Positions 27,699 to 37,500 of a stretch of DNA of 50,417 nucleotides are shown piece by piece. The position numbers and the translations under genes are program-made. The stretch comes from Bacilli bacterium. GTDB lineage: Bacteria > Bacillota_I > Bacilli_A > RFN20 > CAG-826. Position 1 is the stretch's first letter. The number at the start of each line of letters is the position of its first letter. The notes beneath the pieces were generated by a model, which did no database searches, was not told the origin of the DNA, and saw only the letters and a list, made by a program, of their open reading frames with translations. The DNA is taken from assembly GCA_017447725.1 (NCBI GenBank), contig JAFSMX010000007.1, forward strand, positions 1-50,417, written 5' to 3'.

Positions 27699-28813
27699 TG
27701 TAAATCTTCTGCTTCGATAAACTCTTCTTCATCGATTTCCGAATCAAAAATGATTGAACTTTCAGCATCAATTACAAGGGTTCTGCCGGTATAATCGTGT
27801 AAAGCGCAGTGTTTTGGAGAGGCAGCAGTTAGACCACCACTGACCATGAAAATTACCGCAGCAATGGAGAATGCAATGTAGTAACTTGGAAGTGGAAGTA
27901 AGAAGATCAAAGCTAACGTTAAAATTAACGGAGTTACTCTTAAGAGTAGTTGATATTTCTGCATCTTATATCCATCAATCGCACACAAGCCAAGTTTCAT
28001 AATCTTCTTACCAATTGAAGCGTTATTTTTCATAAACATTGGAATGATTACGTAACTAATTAAAGAGGCCAAAACTGCCGGAATTAACCAGGAAACTGCG
28101 GTTAAAAATGTAATTTTGTCATAATACGGACGATAAAAATTTTGGTTCATTAAACTACCAAAATAAGCTTGTTTATATTTCTCGTATAAAACAGCGGCGG
28201 TTTCGCCTTCGGTGACTTCCACCACTTTGCCTTGTTTTGTGGAGTAGTGTTCAGTGCGACGAACACCGATTTTTGTTTTGTCAATAACGTCACCAGTTTT
28301 GTCGTACATAAAATAAGCTGTTGATGTTTCGGATGGTTCATCTTCCTTAATTTCTAAAATATTCTCGTTAAACCATGCCACTGTGTAATAGTTAACTGGA
28401 AGAGTTTCTGTTCCACTAACGTATTCTTTATAGTTTGGAGCTTTATAAGCATCTTGATCACCAGTGTAACCTTCTGGAATCTCTACTCCTTCACCAGTTA
28501 AATAATGTAAATAATAATAAGAAAGAATATCCAAATAGAGTTGGTAGTTTCCTTCTTGCTTGTATTGCTTTCGAGTTTTGCTTTCTTCGTCATAATAGAA
28601 AAGATGTGAATTAAAATCACATGGATAAAGCTTCTCATAACACGCATCAATCGATGGGTTAAAAGCAAACTTCACCGCTCCAAAAGCAAGGACGATAGTA
28701 AAGAGTAAGGTCAAGGCAGCATCAACTAAAAAGGCGGTAATTCTTTTACCAATTGGGGCCATTAAAGTATGACGCGGAAGACTCTGTCCTTTTTTCTCTT
28801 TAAACTGACTCAT
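27695..28813 (-). CDS. RDD-family membrane protein (first of pair)
   Basis: 372 residues, paralogous to the following gene with the same layout. It has RITAFLVDAALTLLF near residue 25, an external domain to about residue 240, then membrane helices and LHDYTGRTLVID near the end. The large external domain is unlike simple RDD transporters of about 150 residues. The gene has a promoter ending seven bases before the ATG and no ribosome site, so a leaderless mRNA is predicted. It lies between the tuf terminator and the ABC operon promoter as a two-gene unit. Confidence 0.85.
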   Translation of the reverse strand: MSQFKEKKGQSLPRHTLMAPIGKRITAFLVDAALTLLFTIVLAFGAVKFAFNPSIDACYEKLYPCDFNSHLFYYDEESKTRKQYKQEGNYQLYLDILSYYYLHYLTGEGVEIPEGYTGDQDAYKAPNYKEYVSGTETLPVNYYTVAWFNENILEIKEDEPSETSTAYFMYDKTGDVIDKTKIGVRRTEHYSTKQGKVVEVTEGETAAVLYEKYKQAYFGSLMNQNFYRPYYDKITFLTAVSWLIPAVLASLISYVIIPMFMKNNASIGKKIMKLGLCAIDGYKMQKYQLLLRVTPLILTLALIFLLPLPSYYIAFSIAAVIFMVSGGLTAASPKHCALHDYTGRTLVIDAESSIIFDSEIDEEEFIEAEDLQ

Positions 28814-28820
28814 TACAATA

Positions 28821-28849
28821 ATTATTTATTAAATAAGGAAGAAAGACAA
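28821..28849 (-). promoter_or_regulatory. Promoter giving a leaderless mRNA for the RDD pair
   Basis: TTGTCT (28844-28849), a 17-base spacer and AATAAT (28821-28826), then seven bases (TATTGTA) to the ATG. It begins directly after the tuf terminator. Confidence 0.65.
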
Positions 28850-28854
28850 CAAAA

Positions 28855-28874
28855 AAGACCTCCGAAGAGGTCTT
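28855..28874 (-). terminator. tuf / str-operon terminator
   Basis: AAGACCTC-TTCG-GAGGTCTT on the minus strand, an 8-bp stem with the stable TTCG loop, followed by TTTTG. Confidence 0.93.
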
Positions 28875-28896
28875 AAATTGTAATTGTTTTCAACAA

Positions 28897-30075
28897 TTAT
28901 TTGATAATTTCGGTAACAGAACCAGATCCAACTGTACGGCCACCTTCACGAATGGAGAACTTGGTTCCCTTTTCGATAGCGACTGGGTGGATGAGTTCGA
29001 CTGTTAATTCGACGTTATCACCTGGCATAACCATTTCAACGCCAGCTGGAAGTGTAATCACACCAGTAATATCTGTTGTGTTGAAGTAGAATTGTGGACG
29101 GTAGTTGCTTAAGAAAGCAGTGTGACGGCCACCTTCTTCTTTCTTCAAAACGTAGACGGAAGCGGTGAATTTGGTATGTGGGGTAATTGATCCTGGTTTA
29201 GCAAGGACTTGACCACGGACGACTTGGTCACGGTTGATACCACGTAAGAGGGCACCAACGTTGTCACCTGGTTCAGCGTAATCAAGAATCTTACGGAACA
29301 TTTCAAGACCAGTAACGACTGATTTTTGAGTATCTTTAATACCAACAATTTCAACTTCGTCGTTGACATGGATAATACCACGTTCAACTCTACCAGTAAC
29401 GACTGTTCCACGACCAGTAATGGTGAGAACGTCTTCGATTGGCATTAAGAATGGTTTGTCTTTATCGTGTTGTGGAAGTGGAATGTAGCTATCAACAGCT
29501 GCCATGAGTTCATCGATGCAAGAAGAATCACCACCATCGAGGGCCACTTTTGCGGAACCACGAATGACTGGGACTTCATCACCTGGGAATCCATAGGAAC
29601 TTAAGAGATCACGGACATCCATTTCGACTAAGTCGATAAGTTCTGGGTCGTCAACTAAATCACATTTGTTTAAGAAGACAACGATGTATGGAACACCAAC
29701 TTGACGAGCAAGAAGAATGTGTTCACGAGTTTGTGGCATAACACCATCTGTAGCTGCAACAACGAGGATTGCGCCATCCATTTGGGCAGCACCGGTAATC
29801 ATGTTTTTAACATAGTCGGCGTGTCCCGGGCAGTCAACGTGAGCATAGTGACGATTGGCTGTCTCGTATTCGATGTGGGCAGTATTAATTGTAATACCAC
29901 GGGCCTTTTCTTCTGGAGCAGCATCGATTTCATCGTATGCTTTGGCCACTGCTCCACCCTTCTTAGCAAGGGTAGCTGTGATAGCAGCAGTTAAGGTTGT
30001 TTTACCATGGTCAACGTGTCCAATGGTACCAACGTTTAAGTGTGGTTTGCTTCTATCAAATTTTGCTTTTGCCAT
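28897..30075 (-). CDS. tuf: Elongation factor Tu
   Basis: 392 residues. EF-Tu brings aminoacyl-tRNA to the ribosomal A site. GTPase motifs G1 [10 protein letters not shown]3 DCPGH and G4 NKCD are intact, as is RGITI in switch I. The last gene of the str operon, but separated from fusA by 100 bases that hold its own promoter. A ribosome site (AAGGAGG) precedes the ATG. Confidence 0.98.
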   Translation of the reverse strand: MAKAKFDRSKPHLNVGTIGHVDHGKTTLTAAITATLAKKGGAVAKAYDEIDAAPEEKARGITINTAHIEYETANRHYAHVDCPGHADYVKNMITGAAQMDGAILVVAATDGVMPQTREHILLARQVGVPYIVVFLNKCDLVDDPELIDLVEMDVRDLLSSYGFPGDEVPVIRGSAKVALDGGDSSCIDELMAAVDSYIPLPQHDKDKPFLMPIEDVLTITGRGTVVTGRVERGIIHVNDEVEIVGIKDTQKSVVTGLEMFRKILDYAEPGDNVGALLRGINRDQVVRGQVLAKPGSITPHTKFTASVYVLKKEEGGRHTAFLSNYRPQFYFNTTDITGVITLPAGVEMVMPGDNVELTVELIHPVAIEKGTKFSIREGGRTVGSGSVTEIIK

Positions 30076-30125
30076 AGTTTGAATTTTCCTCCTTTTGGAT
30101 CGATTTCGTAAAATTCAACGAAATC

Positions 30126-30154
30126 ATAATATAGCAAGTGACGGTTTAAATCAA
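30126..30154 (-). promoter_or_regulatory. tuf promoter
   Basis: TTGATT (30149-30154), 17 bases, TATTAT (30126-30131) in the fusA-tuf spacer. Downstream, ATTTCG-n10-CGAAAT can form a hairpin in the tuf leader just before its ribosome site. Confidence 0.65.
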
Positions 30155-30175
30155 CACAATGTGTTAATTTGCACC

Positions 30176-32254
30176 TTAACGATTAGACATGCCGGATTTC
30201 TTAATAATTTCATCCTGCACGAATCGTGGGCATTCTCCATAATGGGAGAATTGCATTGTATAGTTACCGCGACCCTGGGTAAATGAACGAAGGTCTGTAA
30301 CATAACCGAACATTTCGGCTAATGGTACTTCAGCTTCGACAATCTTGGCGTTACCACGTTGGGTCTCACCTGTCATATTACCACGACGACGGGAAATATC
30401 GCCGATAACATCACCGTAGTACTGTTCAGGAACAGTAACTTCGATTTTCATAATTGGTTCAAGGATAACTGGAGAACATTTCTTAGCAGCTTCCTTAAGA
30501 GCCATTGAGGCAGCGATCTTATAAGCTGCTTCAGAGGAGTCGACATCGTGAGAGGAACCATCAAATAAGGTTGCCTTGATGTCGATTACTGGGTAGCCAG
30601 CAATAAGACCACGGTTGAGAGCATCTTCCAAACCATCTTGGGTTGGACGGATGTATTCTCTTGGAACGGATCCACCGACAACAGCGTCGACGAATTCGAA
30701 TCCTTTTCCTGGGTTTGGTTCAAATCTGATCCAAACGTGACCGTATTGTCCACGACCACCGGATTGCTTAATGTATTTACCTTCACATTCAGCTGGAACA
30801 CGGATTGTTTCACGGTATCCAACTTGTGGAGCACCGACGTTAACGTCGACATTGAATTCACGGCGTAAACGGTCAACGATGATGTCGAGGTGAAGTTCAC
30901 CGACACCAGCGATAATTGTTTGTCCGGTTTCAGCGTTGGTGTGAACCTTGAATGTTGGGTCTTCTTCAGCAAGTTTTTGAAGGGCAATGCCCATCTTTTC
31001 TTGGTCAGCTTTTGTCTTTGGTTCGACAGCTTCTTCGATAACTGGCTCTGGGAATTCCATCTTTTCTAAGATGACTGGGTGCTTTTCATCACAGAGTGTG
31101 TCACCAGTGGTTGTGTTTTTAAGACCAACAACAGCACCGATGTCACCAGCGTGGAGAGCATCAACTTCTTGACGATGGTTGGAGTGCATTAAGACGACAC
31201 GAGCGATACGTTCTTTGCCATCTTTTGTCGAGTTGAGGACGTATGAACCAGAGGTTAAGACGCCGCTATAAACACGAACATAAGCTAAACGACCAATGAA
31301 TGGATCTGTCGCAATCTTGAATGCTAAGGCGGCAAGTGGAGCGTCATCAGATGCTGGGCATTCAATGACTTCACCATTTTCACCTTCGCCTTTGGCGACA
31401 GGAATATCAAGTGGGCTTGGGAGGTAAGCAACAACACCGTCAAGGAGTAATTGAATACCTTTATTTTTGTAAGCAGAACCGCAGAAGACTGGGAAGAATT
31501 CACCAGTTAAAACGGCTTTACGAATGGTGGCTTTGATCATATCCACTGGAACTTCTTCACCTTCAAGGACAAGCATCATTAAGTCATCATCGAATCCGGC
31601 AAGAGCTTCGAGAAGTTTTTGACGGAGTTCATTAACCTTGGAAACATAATCTTCTGGAATTGGAGCTTCATGTGGAGCTTCATCCTTATCAGATGTGTAC
31701 ATCCAGGCTTTACGTTCGATAATGTCGATGACGCCTTTGAAGTTAGATTCAGTACCAATTGGGTATTGAACAGCTTCAGCATTCGCTGCTAGACGTTCAT
31801 GGAGGGAAGCAACACACATATCGAAATCCGCACCGATAGCGTCAAGTTTGTTAACAAAGACGATTCGTGGGACACCATATTTGGTTCCTTGTCTCCAGAC
31901 TGTTTCAGTTTGTGGTTCAACACCATTCTTACCATCTAAGACAGTGACAGCACCGTCTAAGACACGGAGTGAACGTTCAACTTCAGCTGTGAAGTCGACG
32001 TGTCCCGGAGTGTCGATGATGTTGATTCGGTTACCTTTCCACATAGCGGTAGTAGCCGCAGATGTGATGGTAATACCTCTCTCTTGTTCCTGAACCATCC
32101 AGTCCATGGTAGCCGCACCTTCGTGGACTTCACCAATTTTGTGGATTTTTCCAGTGAAATAGAGAATACGTTCGGTAGTAGTTGTTTTACCGGCATCGAT
32201 GTGGGCCATGATACCGATGTTACGTGTATGTTGTAAATCAAATTCACGTGCCAT
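30176..32254 (-). CDS. fusA: Elongation factor G
   Basis: 692 residues. EF-G catalyses ribosomal translocation and, with RRF, recycling. G1 [10 protein letters not shown]3 DTPGH and G4 NKLD are intact, switch I has RGITI, and the C-terminal domains IV and V are full length. Start supported by ATAGGAG. Between rpsG and tuf, the normal str-operon position. Confidence 0.98.
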   Translation of the reverse strand: MAREFDLQHTRNIGIMAHIDAGKTTTTERILYFTGKIHKIGEVHEGAATMDWMVQEQERGITITSAATTAMWKGNRINIIDTPGHVDFTAEVERSLRVLDGAVTVLDGKNGVEPQTETVWRQGTKYGVPRIVFVNKLDAIGADFDMCVASLHERLAANAEAVQYPIGTESNFKGVIDIIERKAWMYTSDKDEAPHEAPIPEDYVSKVNELRQKLLEALAGFDDDLMMLVLEGEEVPVDMIKATIRKAVLTGEFFPVFCGSAYKNKGIQLLLDGVVAYLPSPLDIPVAKGEGENGEVIECPASDDAPLAALAFKIATDPFIGRLAYVRVYSGVLTSGSYVLNSTKDGKERIARVVLMHSNHRQEVDALHAGDIGAVVGLKNTTTGDTLCDEKHPVILEKMEFPEPVIEEAVEPKTKADQEKMGIALQKLAEEDPTFKVHTNAETGQTIIAGVGELHLDIIVDRLRREFNVDVNVGAPQVGYRETIRVPAECEGKYIKQSGGRGQYGHVWIRFEPNPGKGFEFVDAVVGGSVPREYIRPTQDGLEDALNRGLIAGYPVIDIKATLFDGSSHDVDSSEAAYKIAASMALKEAAKKCSPVILEPIMKIEVTVPEQYYGDVIGDISRRRGNMTGETQRGNAKIVEAEVPLAEMFGYVTDLRSFTQGRGNYTMQFSHYGECPRFVQDEIIKKSGMSNR

Positions 32255-32269
32255 AAATGTAATCTCCTA

Positions 32270-32740
32270 TTACCAACGGTAATGAGCATACGCCTTGTTG
32301 GCTTCGGCCATCTTGTGCGTTTCCTCTTTCTTCTTCACAGATGCACCAGCTCCGTTAGCAGCATCAATGATTTCGTGAGCTAATTTAGCTTCCATTGATT
32401 TTTCATTACGAAGACGCGCATATGTGACTAACCAACGAAGACCAAGTGTAACTTTACGTTCAGATGAAACTTCAACTGGAACTTGGTAGTTGGCTGCGCC
32501 AATACGACGAACCTTAAGTTCGACTTCTGGCATGATATTGTTAATTGCGGTCGCGAAGACATCCATTGCAGGTTTCTTTGTTTCTTCCTCAATTTGCTTA
32601 AAGGCATTATAGAGAATGGTTTGGGCAGTGCCTCTTTTACCATCAATCATGATGCGGTTAATTAAACGAGTAACTAAACGAGAATTGTATATTGGATCTG
32701 GTAAGACTTCACGTTTCGCAACTTTTCCTTTACGTGGCAT
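32270..32740 (-). CDS. rpsG: Ribosomal protein S7
   Basis: 156 residues, normal length. S7 nucleates assembly of the 30S head. It begins [20 protein letters not shown] and ends with [15 protein letters not shown], both typical. Ribosome site AAAGGAG. Fifteen bases separate its stop from the fusA start. Confidence 0.98.
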   Translation of the reverse strand: MPRKGKVAKREVLPDPIYNSRLVTRLINRIMIDGKRGTAQTILYNAFKQIEEETKKPAMDVFATAINNIMPEVELKVRRIGAANYQVPVEVSSERKVTLGLRWLVTYARLRNEKSMEAKLAHEIIDAANGAGASVKKKEETHKMAEANKAYAHYRW

Positions 32741-32768
32741 AATGTTTTTCTCCTTTCTTTAAACAAAT

Positions 32769-33188
32769 TTATTTGGCCGCTTTTGGTCTCTTTGTACCGT
32801 ATTGGCTACGTCCTTGACGACGAGCTTCAATACCTGCACAGTCAAGAGTACCGCGAACGATGTGGTAACGAACACCTGGTAAGTCTTTCACACGGCCACC
32901 ACGAATGATGACTGTGGAGTGTTCTTGTAAGTTATGTCCTTCACCACCGATGTAGGCTGTGACTTCATATCCATTAGATAGACGAACACGAGCATATTTT
33001 CTTAAAGCGGAGTTTGGTTTCTTAGGTGTCATTGTGCCGACACGGGTGCAAACACCACGCTTTTGGGCGGATGGTTGGTTTGTTTCACGTGAGCGAAGGG
33101 AGTTCCAGCGTTTTCCAAGAGCTGGAGTAGCTGATTTCTTCACAGGACGGGAACGACCATTTTTAACGAGTTGGTTAATTGTTGGCAT
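32769..33188 (-). CDS. rpsL: Ribosomal protein S12
   Basis: 139 residues from the ATG at 33188, which has a ribosome site (GAAAGGAGG) and the family start [12 protein letters not shown]. Upstream in-frame codons are ignored because they precede that site. S12 lines the decoding centre. The streptomycin-related loop [11 protein letters not shown] keeps the usual lysines and a later one lies in [19 protein letters not shown], so no streptomycin-resistance change is seen. Confidence 0.97.
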   Translation of the reverse strand: MPTINQLVKNGRSRPVKKSATPALGKRWNSLRSRETNQPSAQKRGVCTRVGTMTPKKPNSALRKYARVRLSNGYEVTAYIGGEGHNLQEHSTVIIRGGRVKDLPGVRYHIVRGTLDCAGIEARRQGRSQYGTKRPKAAK

Positions 33189-33291
33189 TGATTGTCCTCC
33201 TTTCAATGTTTCAGTTTCGTACACATTCTCCGGTGTATCATACTACCGGCAAATATATAAGCCCATTAGGGCCTTTTCGTTAACCGACAAG

Positions 33292-33320
33292 ATTTTATCT
33301 TTATTAATAAAGGGTGTCAA
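33292..33320 (-). promoter_or_regulatory. str operon promoter and leader
   Basis: A consensus -35 TTGACA (33315-33320), 17 bases, then TAAAAT (33292-33297). The leader of about 95 bases contains two hairpins: AGGCCC-TAAT-GGGCTT (33259-33274) and CCGG-n12-CCGG (about 33226-33250 region). They are candidates for S7- or growth-dependent control, which is known in E. coli at another site. Confidence 0.85.
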
Positions 33321-33486
33321 CAAAAATATAAAATTTTCTTTTTCTTGTTAATAAGATAGTGGTCTTGATTGTTGTAAAAATAAACGAAAATCTCGTATTT
33401 TTCTTTAAAATTCATCCTTATCAAAACTTTTATCCTTAAGGATAAGAAATCATTACTGCAAAAAACTTTTATAAAATAAAGTTTTT

Positions 33487-33495
33487 TGCTACAAT
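33487..33495 (+). promoter_or_regulatory. Extended -10 promoter for the small plus-strand peptide
   Basis: TGCTACAAT on the plus strand is an extended -10 element. Transcription would begin near 33502 and give a 69-base leader before the peptide ATG. The -35 region is weak. Just upstream lie an AT-rich 10-bp inverted repeat (AAAAAACTTT...AAAGTTTTTT) and the palindrome TTATCCTTAAGGATAA. The rest of 33330-33480 is AT-rich with no gene seen. Confidence 0.55.
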
Positions 33496-33570
33496 TCGAA
33501 TTGACAAAGAAAAGTCATAAAAACTCGGAACGGAAATCTCTGATCTATTATTAGTGAGGAGGTATACTAC

Positions 33571-33660
33571 ATGAAAGACAATCTTAATGAAGCCTTAGTG
33601 CTTCTTAAAATTGCACTGTTGTGTATTCTGGTTAGTTTAGTTGCCTTGCTTCTAAAATAA
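33571..33660 (+). CDS. 29-residue hydrophobic peptide, candidate type I toxin
   Basis: Too short for routine gene calling. ATG at 33571 has a strong ribosome site (GAGGAGG, 8 bases spacing). The peptide has a short polar head (MKDNLNEA), then one membrane-spanning segment of Leu, Ile and Val with a single Cys, and ends LLLK. The size and layout resemble type I toxins such as Fst/TxpA-like peptides, without clear identity to any. It is the only supported plus-strand gene in 50 kb. A minus-strand RNA with its own promoter ends opposite its 3' region. It could instead be a regulatory membrane peptide; toxicity is inference. Confidence 0.7.
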   Translation: MKDNLNEALVLLKIALLCILVSLVALLLK

Positions 33661-33662
33661 AG

Positions 33663-33737
33663 AAAAAAACCCTGTGGCTAGGGTTTTGAAGAACCATGTC
33701 TTAATATCCAGTTGTAGATATGGGTTTCCGTTCTTCT
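33663..33737 (-). ncRNA. Small structured RNA convergent with the 29-residue peptide gene
   Basis: A TATAAT box at 33744-33749 predicts a start at about 33737. The RNA of about 75 bases would fold as GAAGAAC/GTTCTTC (33730-33736 with 33688-33694) enclosing ATATC...GATAT, then end at the 33667-33686 terminator with seven Ts. It is complementary to the peptide mRNA 3' untranslated region if that mRNA passes the weak plus-strand stop of the shared hairpin. This is the arrangement of type I antitoxin RNAs such as RNAII of par or RatA. Confidence 0.55.
33667..33686. terminator. Bidirectional terminator shared by peptide gene and antisense RNA
   Basis: AAACCCT-GTGGCT-AGGGTTT forms a 7-bp stem. On the minus strand it is followed by a seven-T run, on the plus strand by only four Ts, so it should stop minus-strand transcripts (the small RNA and perhaps gtrA read-through) better than the peptide mRNA. 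Confidence 0.8.
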
Positions 33738-33743
33738 GGATAC

Positions 33744-33749
33744 ATTATA
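33744..33749 (-). promoter_or_regulatory. -10 box of the convergent small RNA
   Basis: TATAAT on the minus strand, 26 bases after the gtrA stop codon. No strong -35; the region upstream is AT-rich (TTTCTT at about the right distance). Confidence 0.5.
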
Positions 33750-33775
33750 ACAAAAAAATATAAATAAGAAATAGA

Positions 33776-34231
33776 TTATTTATTTTCTTCGGATGAATTT
33801 GGTTCATCCTTTTCTTTTACAGCGGTATCAAGTGATTTTCCAAAGACAAAGTATCTTTGATATAAGAACTCTGTAACAAAGTTAATCGCCATATTTATGC
33901 CTGTGGCCACATAAGGCGATCCAGGGAATGTCCATTTATTTGTTAACACCCATTCAAGTTGTAATGAAAGAGGTGTAAATACAATGTAATAGGCCACCAC
34001 TTTTAACATCGCGATTGGAACATTACTCGCGCTTTTAAATGTATACTTACGATTAAACGTGAAGTTCCAGATGACTGAAAGAACTAGCGCAATTCCATAA
34101 CTAATCCAATGATCAAGATGCGCAACTTCTTCAAGAAGAGTAAAGGAGATGATTTGAACAACTCCGGCCGAGATAGAGAAGAGGGTAAACTTCGCCGCTC
34201 TAAATACTTCTTTACGGTCGACTTTTTTCAT
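33776..34231 (-). CDS. GtrA-family membrane protein
   Basis: 151 residues with four membrane helices and short basic ends. Recognisable features are KFTLFSISAGVVQIISFTLL at the start, NFTFNRKYTFKS in the middle and FVTEFLYQRYFVF near the end, typical of the GtrA/DPMS family that moves lipid-linked sugars or takes part in wall-polymer and glycosylation pathways. It stands alone between the unknown structured RNA and the peptide locus. No ribosome site is seen; a TAAAAT box lies eight bases before the ATG. Confidence 0.88.
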   Translation of the reverse strand: MKKVDRKEVFRAAKFTLFSISAGVVQIISFTLLEEVAHLDHWISYGIALVLSVIWNFTFNRKYTFKSASNVPIAMLKVVAYYIVFTPLSLQLEWVLTNKWTFPGSPYVATGINMAINFVTEFLYQRYFVFGKSLDTAVKEKDEPNSSEENK

Positions 34232-34239
34232 ATCTGATT

Positions 34240-34245
34240 ATTTTA
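34240..34245 (-). promoter_or_regulatory. Possible -10 box for a leaderless gtrA-family mRNA
   Basis: TAAAAT eight bases before the ATG, with a weak -35. If it is not used, the gene must be read through the terminator of the structured RNA upstream. Confidence 0.35.
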
Positions 34246-34273
34246 ATAATAAGAAGAATAAAAATAAATAAAA

Positions 34274-34290
34274 ACACCCATAAAGGATGT
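34274..34290 (-). terminator. Terminator of the unknown structured RNA
   Basis: ACATCC-TTTAT-GGGTGT on the minus strand (one G-U pair) followed by TTTTATTTATTTTTATT. Confidence 0.75.
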
Positions 34291-34390
34291 GATTATTGCC
34301 AACCAGGATAGCCGTCCCTGGATCGCTTTGATATACCCATCTCCGGGGAGATGCGCCGTGGTCGCGTGCTAATTTTCCACCTTTGGCAAT
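34274..34390 (-). ncRNA. Compact structured RNA of unknown class (small RNA or riboswitch)
   Basis: On the minus strand the core 34390-34295 (96 bases) is closed by ATTGCCAA/TTGGCAAT. Inside are GTGG/CCAC (34377-34380 with 34358-34361), a 6-bp hairpin CATCTC/GAGATG (34338-34353), and CCAGG/CCTGG (34303-34321) stacked next to the closing helix, a multi-branch layout. It is followed by an intrinsic terminator. A promoter places transcription start at the first base or two of the closing helix, as for stand-alone RNAs. GC content is well above the surrounding spacer. It lacks the SRP RNA GGUCNGGAAGGAAGCAGC-like apex and the motifs of riboswitch classes I know. A riboswitch controlling the following GtrA-family gene is the alternative. 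Confidence 0.7.
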
Positions 34391-34394
34391 TTTT

Positions 34395-34422
34395 ATTATA
34401 AAAAAATAATTAAATTTTACAA
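34395..34422 (-). promoter_or_regulatory. Promoter of the unknown structured RNA
   Basis: TTGTAA (34417-34422), 16 bases, TATAAT (34395-34400). The start falls at about 34388, inside the closing helix of the RNA. Confidence 0.7.
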
Positions 34423-34495
34423 GTTTAACCGAGAATTGACCATAAATGAGAATTATAGTCAAACCCCAAGCGCTTTTTGAAAATCACCAGCAAAA

Positions 34496-34519
34496 AACCG
34501 CCATTTTGCAATGACGGTT
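34496..34519 (-). terminator. rpoBC terminator
   Basis: AACCGTCATT-GCAA-AATGGCGGTT on the minus strand (10-bp stem, one G-U pair) followed by TTTTG, 21 bases after the rpoC stop. Confidence 0.88.
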
Positions 34520-34540
34520 AATTGTTAGAATTTTTTATTC

Positions 34541-37500
34541 TTATTCGAAGTCTTCTGGACGGTCGTGAGCTTCAATGTATTGTTGCTTGACCTCTTTCAT
34601 ACGACCACGAACGGTGAAGTTCTTGAGGTTTTCTTCTTCCTCTTCTTCGGTAAGTAGACCAACGCCAGCTGGAATAAGTTTACCAGTAATAACGTTTTCT
34701 TTTAGACCGTGGAGGTCATCTTTCTTACCCTTGATTGCAGCATCAGTTAAGACACGAGTTGTTTCTTGGAATGATGCAGCAGAGAGGAAGGATTTGGTCT
34801 CTAACGCAGCCTTGGTAATTCCAAGGATGAGTTGACGAGCCACCGCTGGACGTTTGCCTGAGAAGACAGCATCTTCGTTTTTCTCAGTGAATTCTTCGAT
34901 ATCCATTCTGGTTCCTGGAACCATGTCGGTATCACCAGAATCAATGATGACGACTTTCTTGAGCATTTGACGCACAATGACTTCAATGTGCTTATCGCTA
35001 ATACCAATGGATTGGCTACGATAAACCTTTTGAATTTCTTTGAGCATGTAGTTCTCAACAGCAACGTCATCAGCAACTTCGAGAAGATGTTTTGGAGCAA
35101 TCGCACCTTCGGTGAGTTTGCCACCGTTACGAACTTCATCGCCAACTTTAACACGTAAGTGTGCGCCATAGGCGGACATGTATTCGCGTTCTTCTAAGTC
35201 ATTGGCGACAACAATGTGGTAACGGCCACCTGTTTCTTCAATAGCTTTGACTTTACCAGCAATTTCGCTGATTAAGGCTTCGCCTTTTGGTGTACGGGCT
35301 TCCACAAGTTCTTGGACACGTGGGAGACCTTGAGTAATATCGCTACCAGCAACACCACCAGTGTGGAAGGTACGCATTGTTAACTGAGTACCTGGTTCAC
35401 CAATGGATTGAGCGGCCATAATACCAACAGCCTCACCTTTCTTAACGACTTCACCAGTCGCTAAGTTACGTCCATAACAATGGACACAGACACCATTTTT
35501 GGTTTCACATCCGAATAAGGATCTGATTTCAACTTCTTTAATGCCAGCGTCGATAACTTTCTTCGCCATCACTTCATCGATTAAAGTGTTTTCTGGAACG
35601 ATTTCTTCACCGGTCTTTGGATCACAAATAGCACGGAGAGAGAATCGGCCAACTAAACGGTCAATAAGTGGGACAATAACCATGTCACGAGCGGTATCGC
35701 GAATCTCACGAACCACAAATCCATGGTCAGTGTGACAGTCATCTTCACGGACAATAACGTCTTGAGAGACGTCGACAAGTCGACGTGTGAGGTAACCAGA
35801 GTCAGCGGTCTTTAATGCGGTATCGGCTCCACCTTTACGTGAACCGTGGGTAGCAATAAAGAACTCAGACACTGTTAAACCTTCACGGAAACAGGATTTA
35901 ATTGGAAGTTCGATCGTTTCACCTTTTGGGTTAGCCATCAAACCACGCATACCAGAAAGCTGGGTGACGTTCGAGATGTTACCACGAGCACCAGAGTCAG
36001 ACATCATGAAGATTGGGTTACGTTGGTCAGCTTCGAATTGGCTGGTTAACTTAGCTTGAACTTCATTACGGACATTAGTCCAAATATCAACAACTTCTTT
36101 ATGGTGTTCTTGGTCGGTGAGTAAACCTTTATCGTATAAACGATTGATTTCTTCAACCGCCACATCTCCTTTGGAGATAATTTCTTCTTTACCTTTAAGG
36201 ATTGGTACGTCAGAGATGGAAATAGTAAATCCAGCAGCTGTCGCGTATCTAAATCCTTGGTCTTTCATCTTATCAAGAACAGCTGAGGTCTTGGATGTGC
36301 CATAACGATGATAGATTTCATCAATAATGTTTCCAAGGTCTTTCTTCTTGAATGGACGAATGAGTGGAAGATTATGAATGTATTCTGGAATGTTTGTTCC
36401 ACGTGGGACGAAGAACTTGGCTAGATCACCCTTGAGGTTCTCTTTGCTAGCTTCGTTTAAGTATGGGAAGTCGGCTGGGAAGATGAGGTTGAAGATCACT
36501 TTACCAACAGTTGTAATGAGGTAAGACTTCTTCATTTCTTCAGTGAAGCCGTTCTTCTCTAAAGCACTACCGCGAATCGCAATACGAGTGTGGAGATGTG
36601 CTTGTTTAGTTTGATATGCTCTTAAGACTTCGTCGATTGTACCAAAGACTTTACCTTCTGCATTACCATAAATGGTAAAGAGTTCATATTCTTCTGTATC
36701 GCCTTTGTTTTTACGACGATCAGCACGGGCAAGAAGAGCTTCTTTCGATTCTTCCATGGTGAGGTAGTAGTTACCTAAAACCATGTCTTGGGATGGAGTA
36801 ACAATTGGTTTACCATCTTTAGGACCAAGAATGTTATTTGATGCAAGCATCAAATTAAGAGCTTCTTGTTGTGCCGCTTTACTAAGTGGGACGTGAACAG
36901 CCATCTGGTCACCATCGAAGTCGGCGTTAAATCCAGTACAAACAAGTGGGTGAAGTCGAATTGCACGACCATCAACAAGTTTTGGTTGGAACGCTTGAAT
37001 ACCTAAACGGTGAAGAGTTGGAGCACGGTTAAGGAGCACTGGGTGATCACCAATGATTTCTTCGACAATGTCGAAGACGATTGGGTCATATTGATCAATA
37101 ATCTTATCCGCCGCCTTATGTGCAGACACATACCCACGTTTAATTAATAGATTCGCGATGTATGGACGTAAGAGATGGATCGCCATTTCGCGTGGAAGAC
37201 CACATTGGTACATCTTTAGATCTGGTCCAACCGCAATAACGGAACGACCGGAGTAGTCAACACGTTTACCAAGTAAGTTTTGACGGAAACGACCTTGTTT
37301 TCCTTTTAAGGAAGAGGATAAGGATTTCAGTGGACGTCCACCAGCTCCTTGAACTGGTTTATTACGACGTCCATTATCGATCAGGGCATCAACTGCTTCT
37401 TGAAGCATACGACGTCCGTTCATCAGAATAACGTTTGGTGCGTTAAGATCGATTAATTTTTTAAGACGTGTATTACGAGTAATAACACGACGATATAAAT

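Noticed and set aside
33330-33570. Insertion sequence or phage remnant around the plus-strand peptide
   Set aside because: No transposase, integrase or terminal repeats are present; the palindromes are short and local.
34295-34390. Signal recognition particle RNA as the identity of the structured RNA
   Set aside because: The core lacks the GGAAGGAAGCAG-like apex and is multi-branched rather than one long hairpin.
34238-34462. A 74-codon reading frame on the minus strand between gtrA and rpoC
   Set aside because: It runs through the structured RNA, its promoter and its terminator. It has no ribosome site and its composition follows the RNA stems, so it is not treated as a gene.
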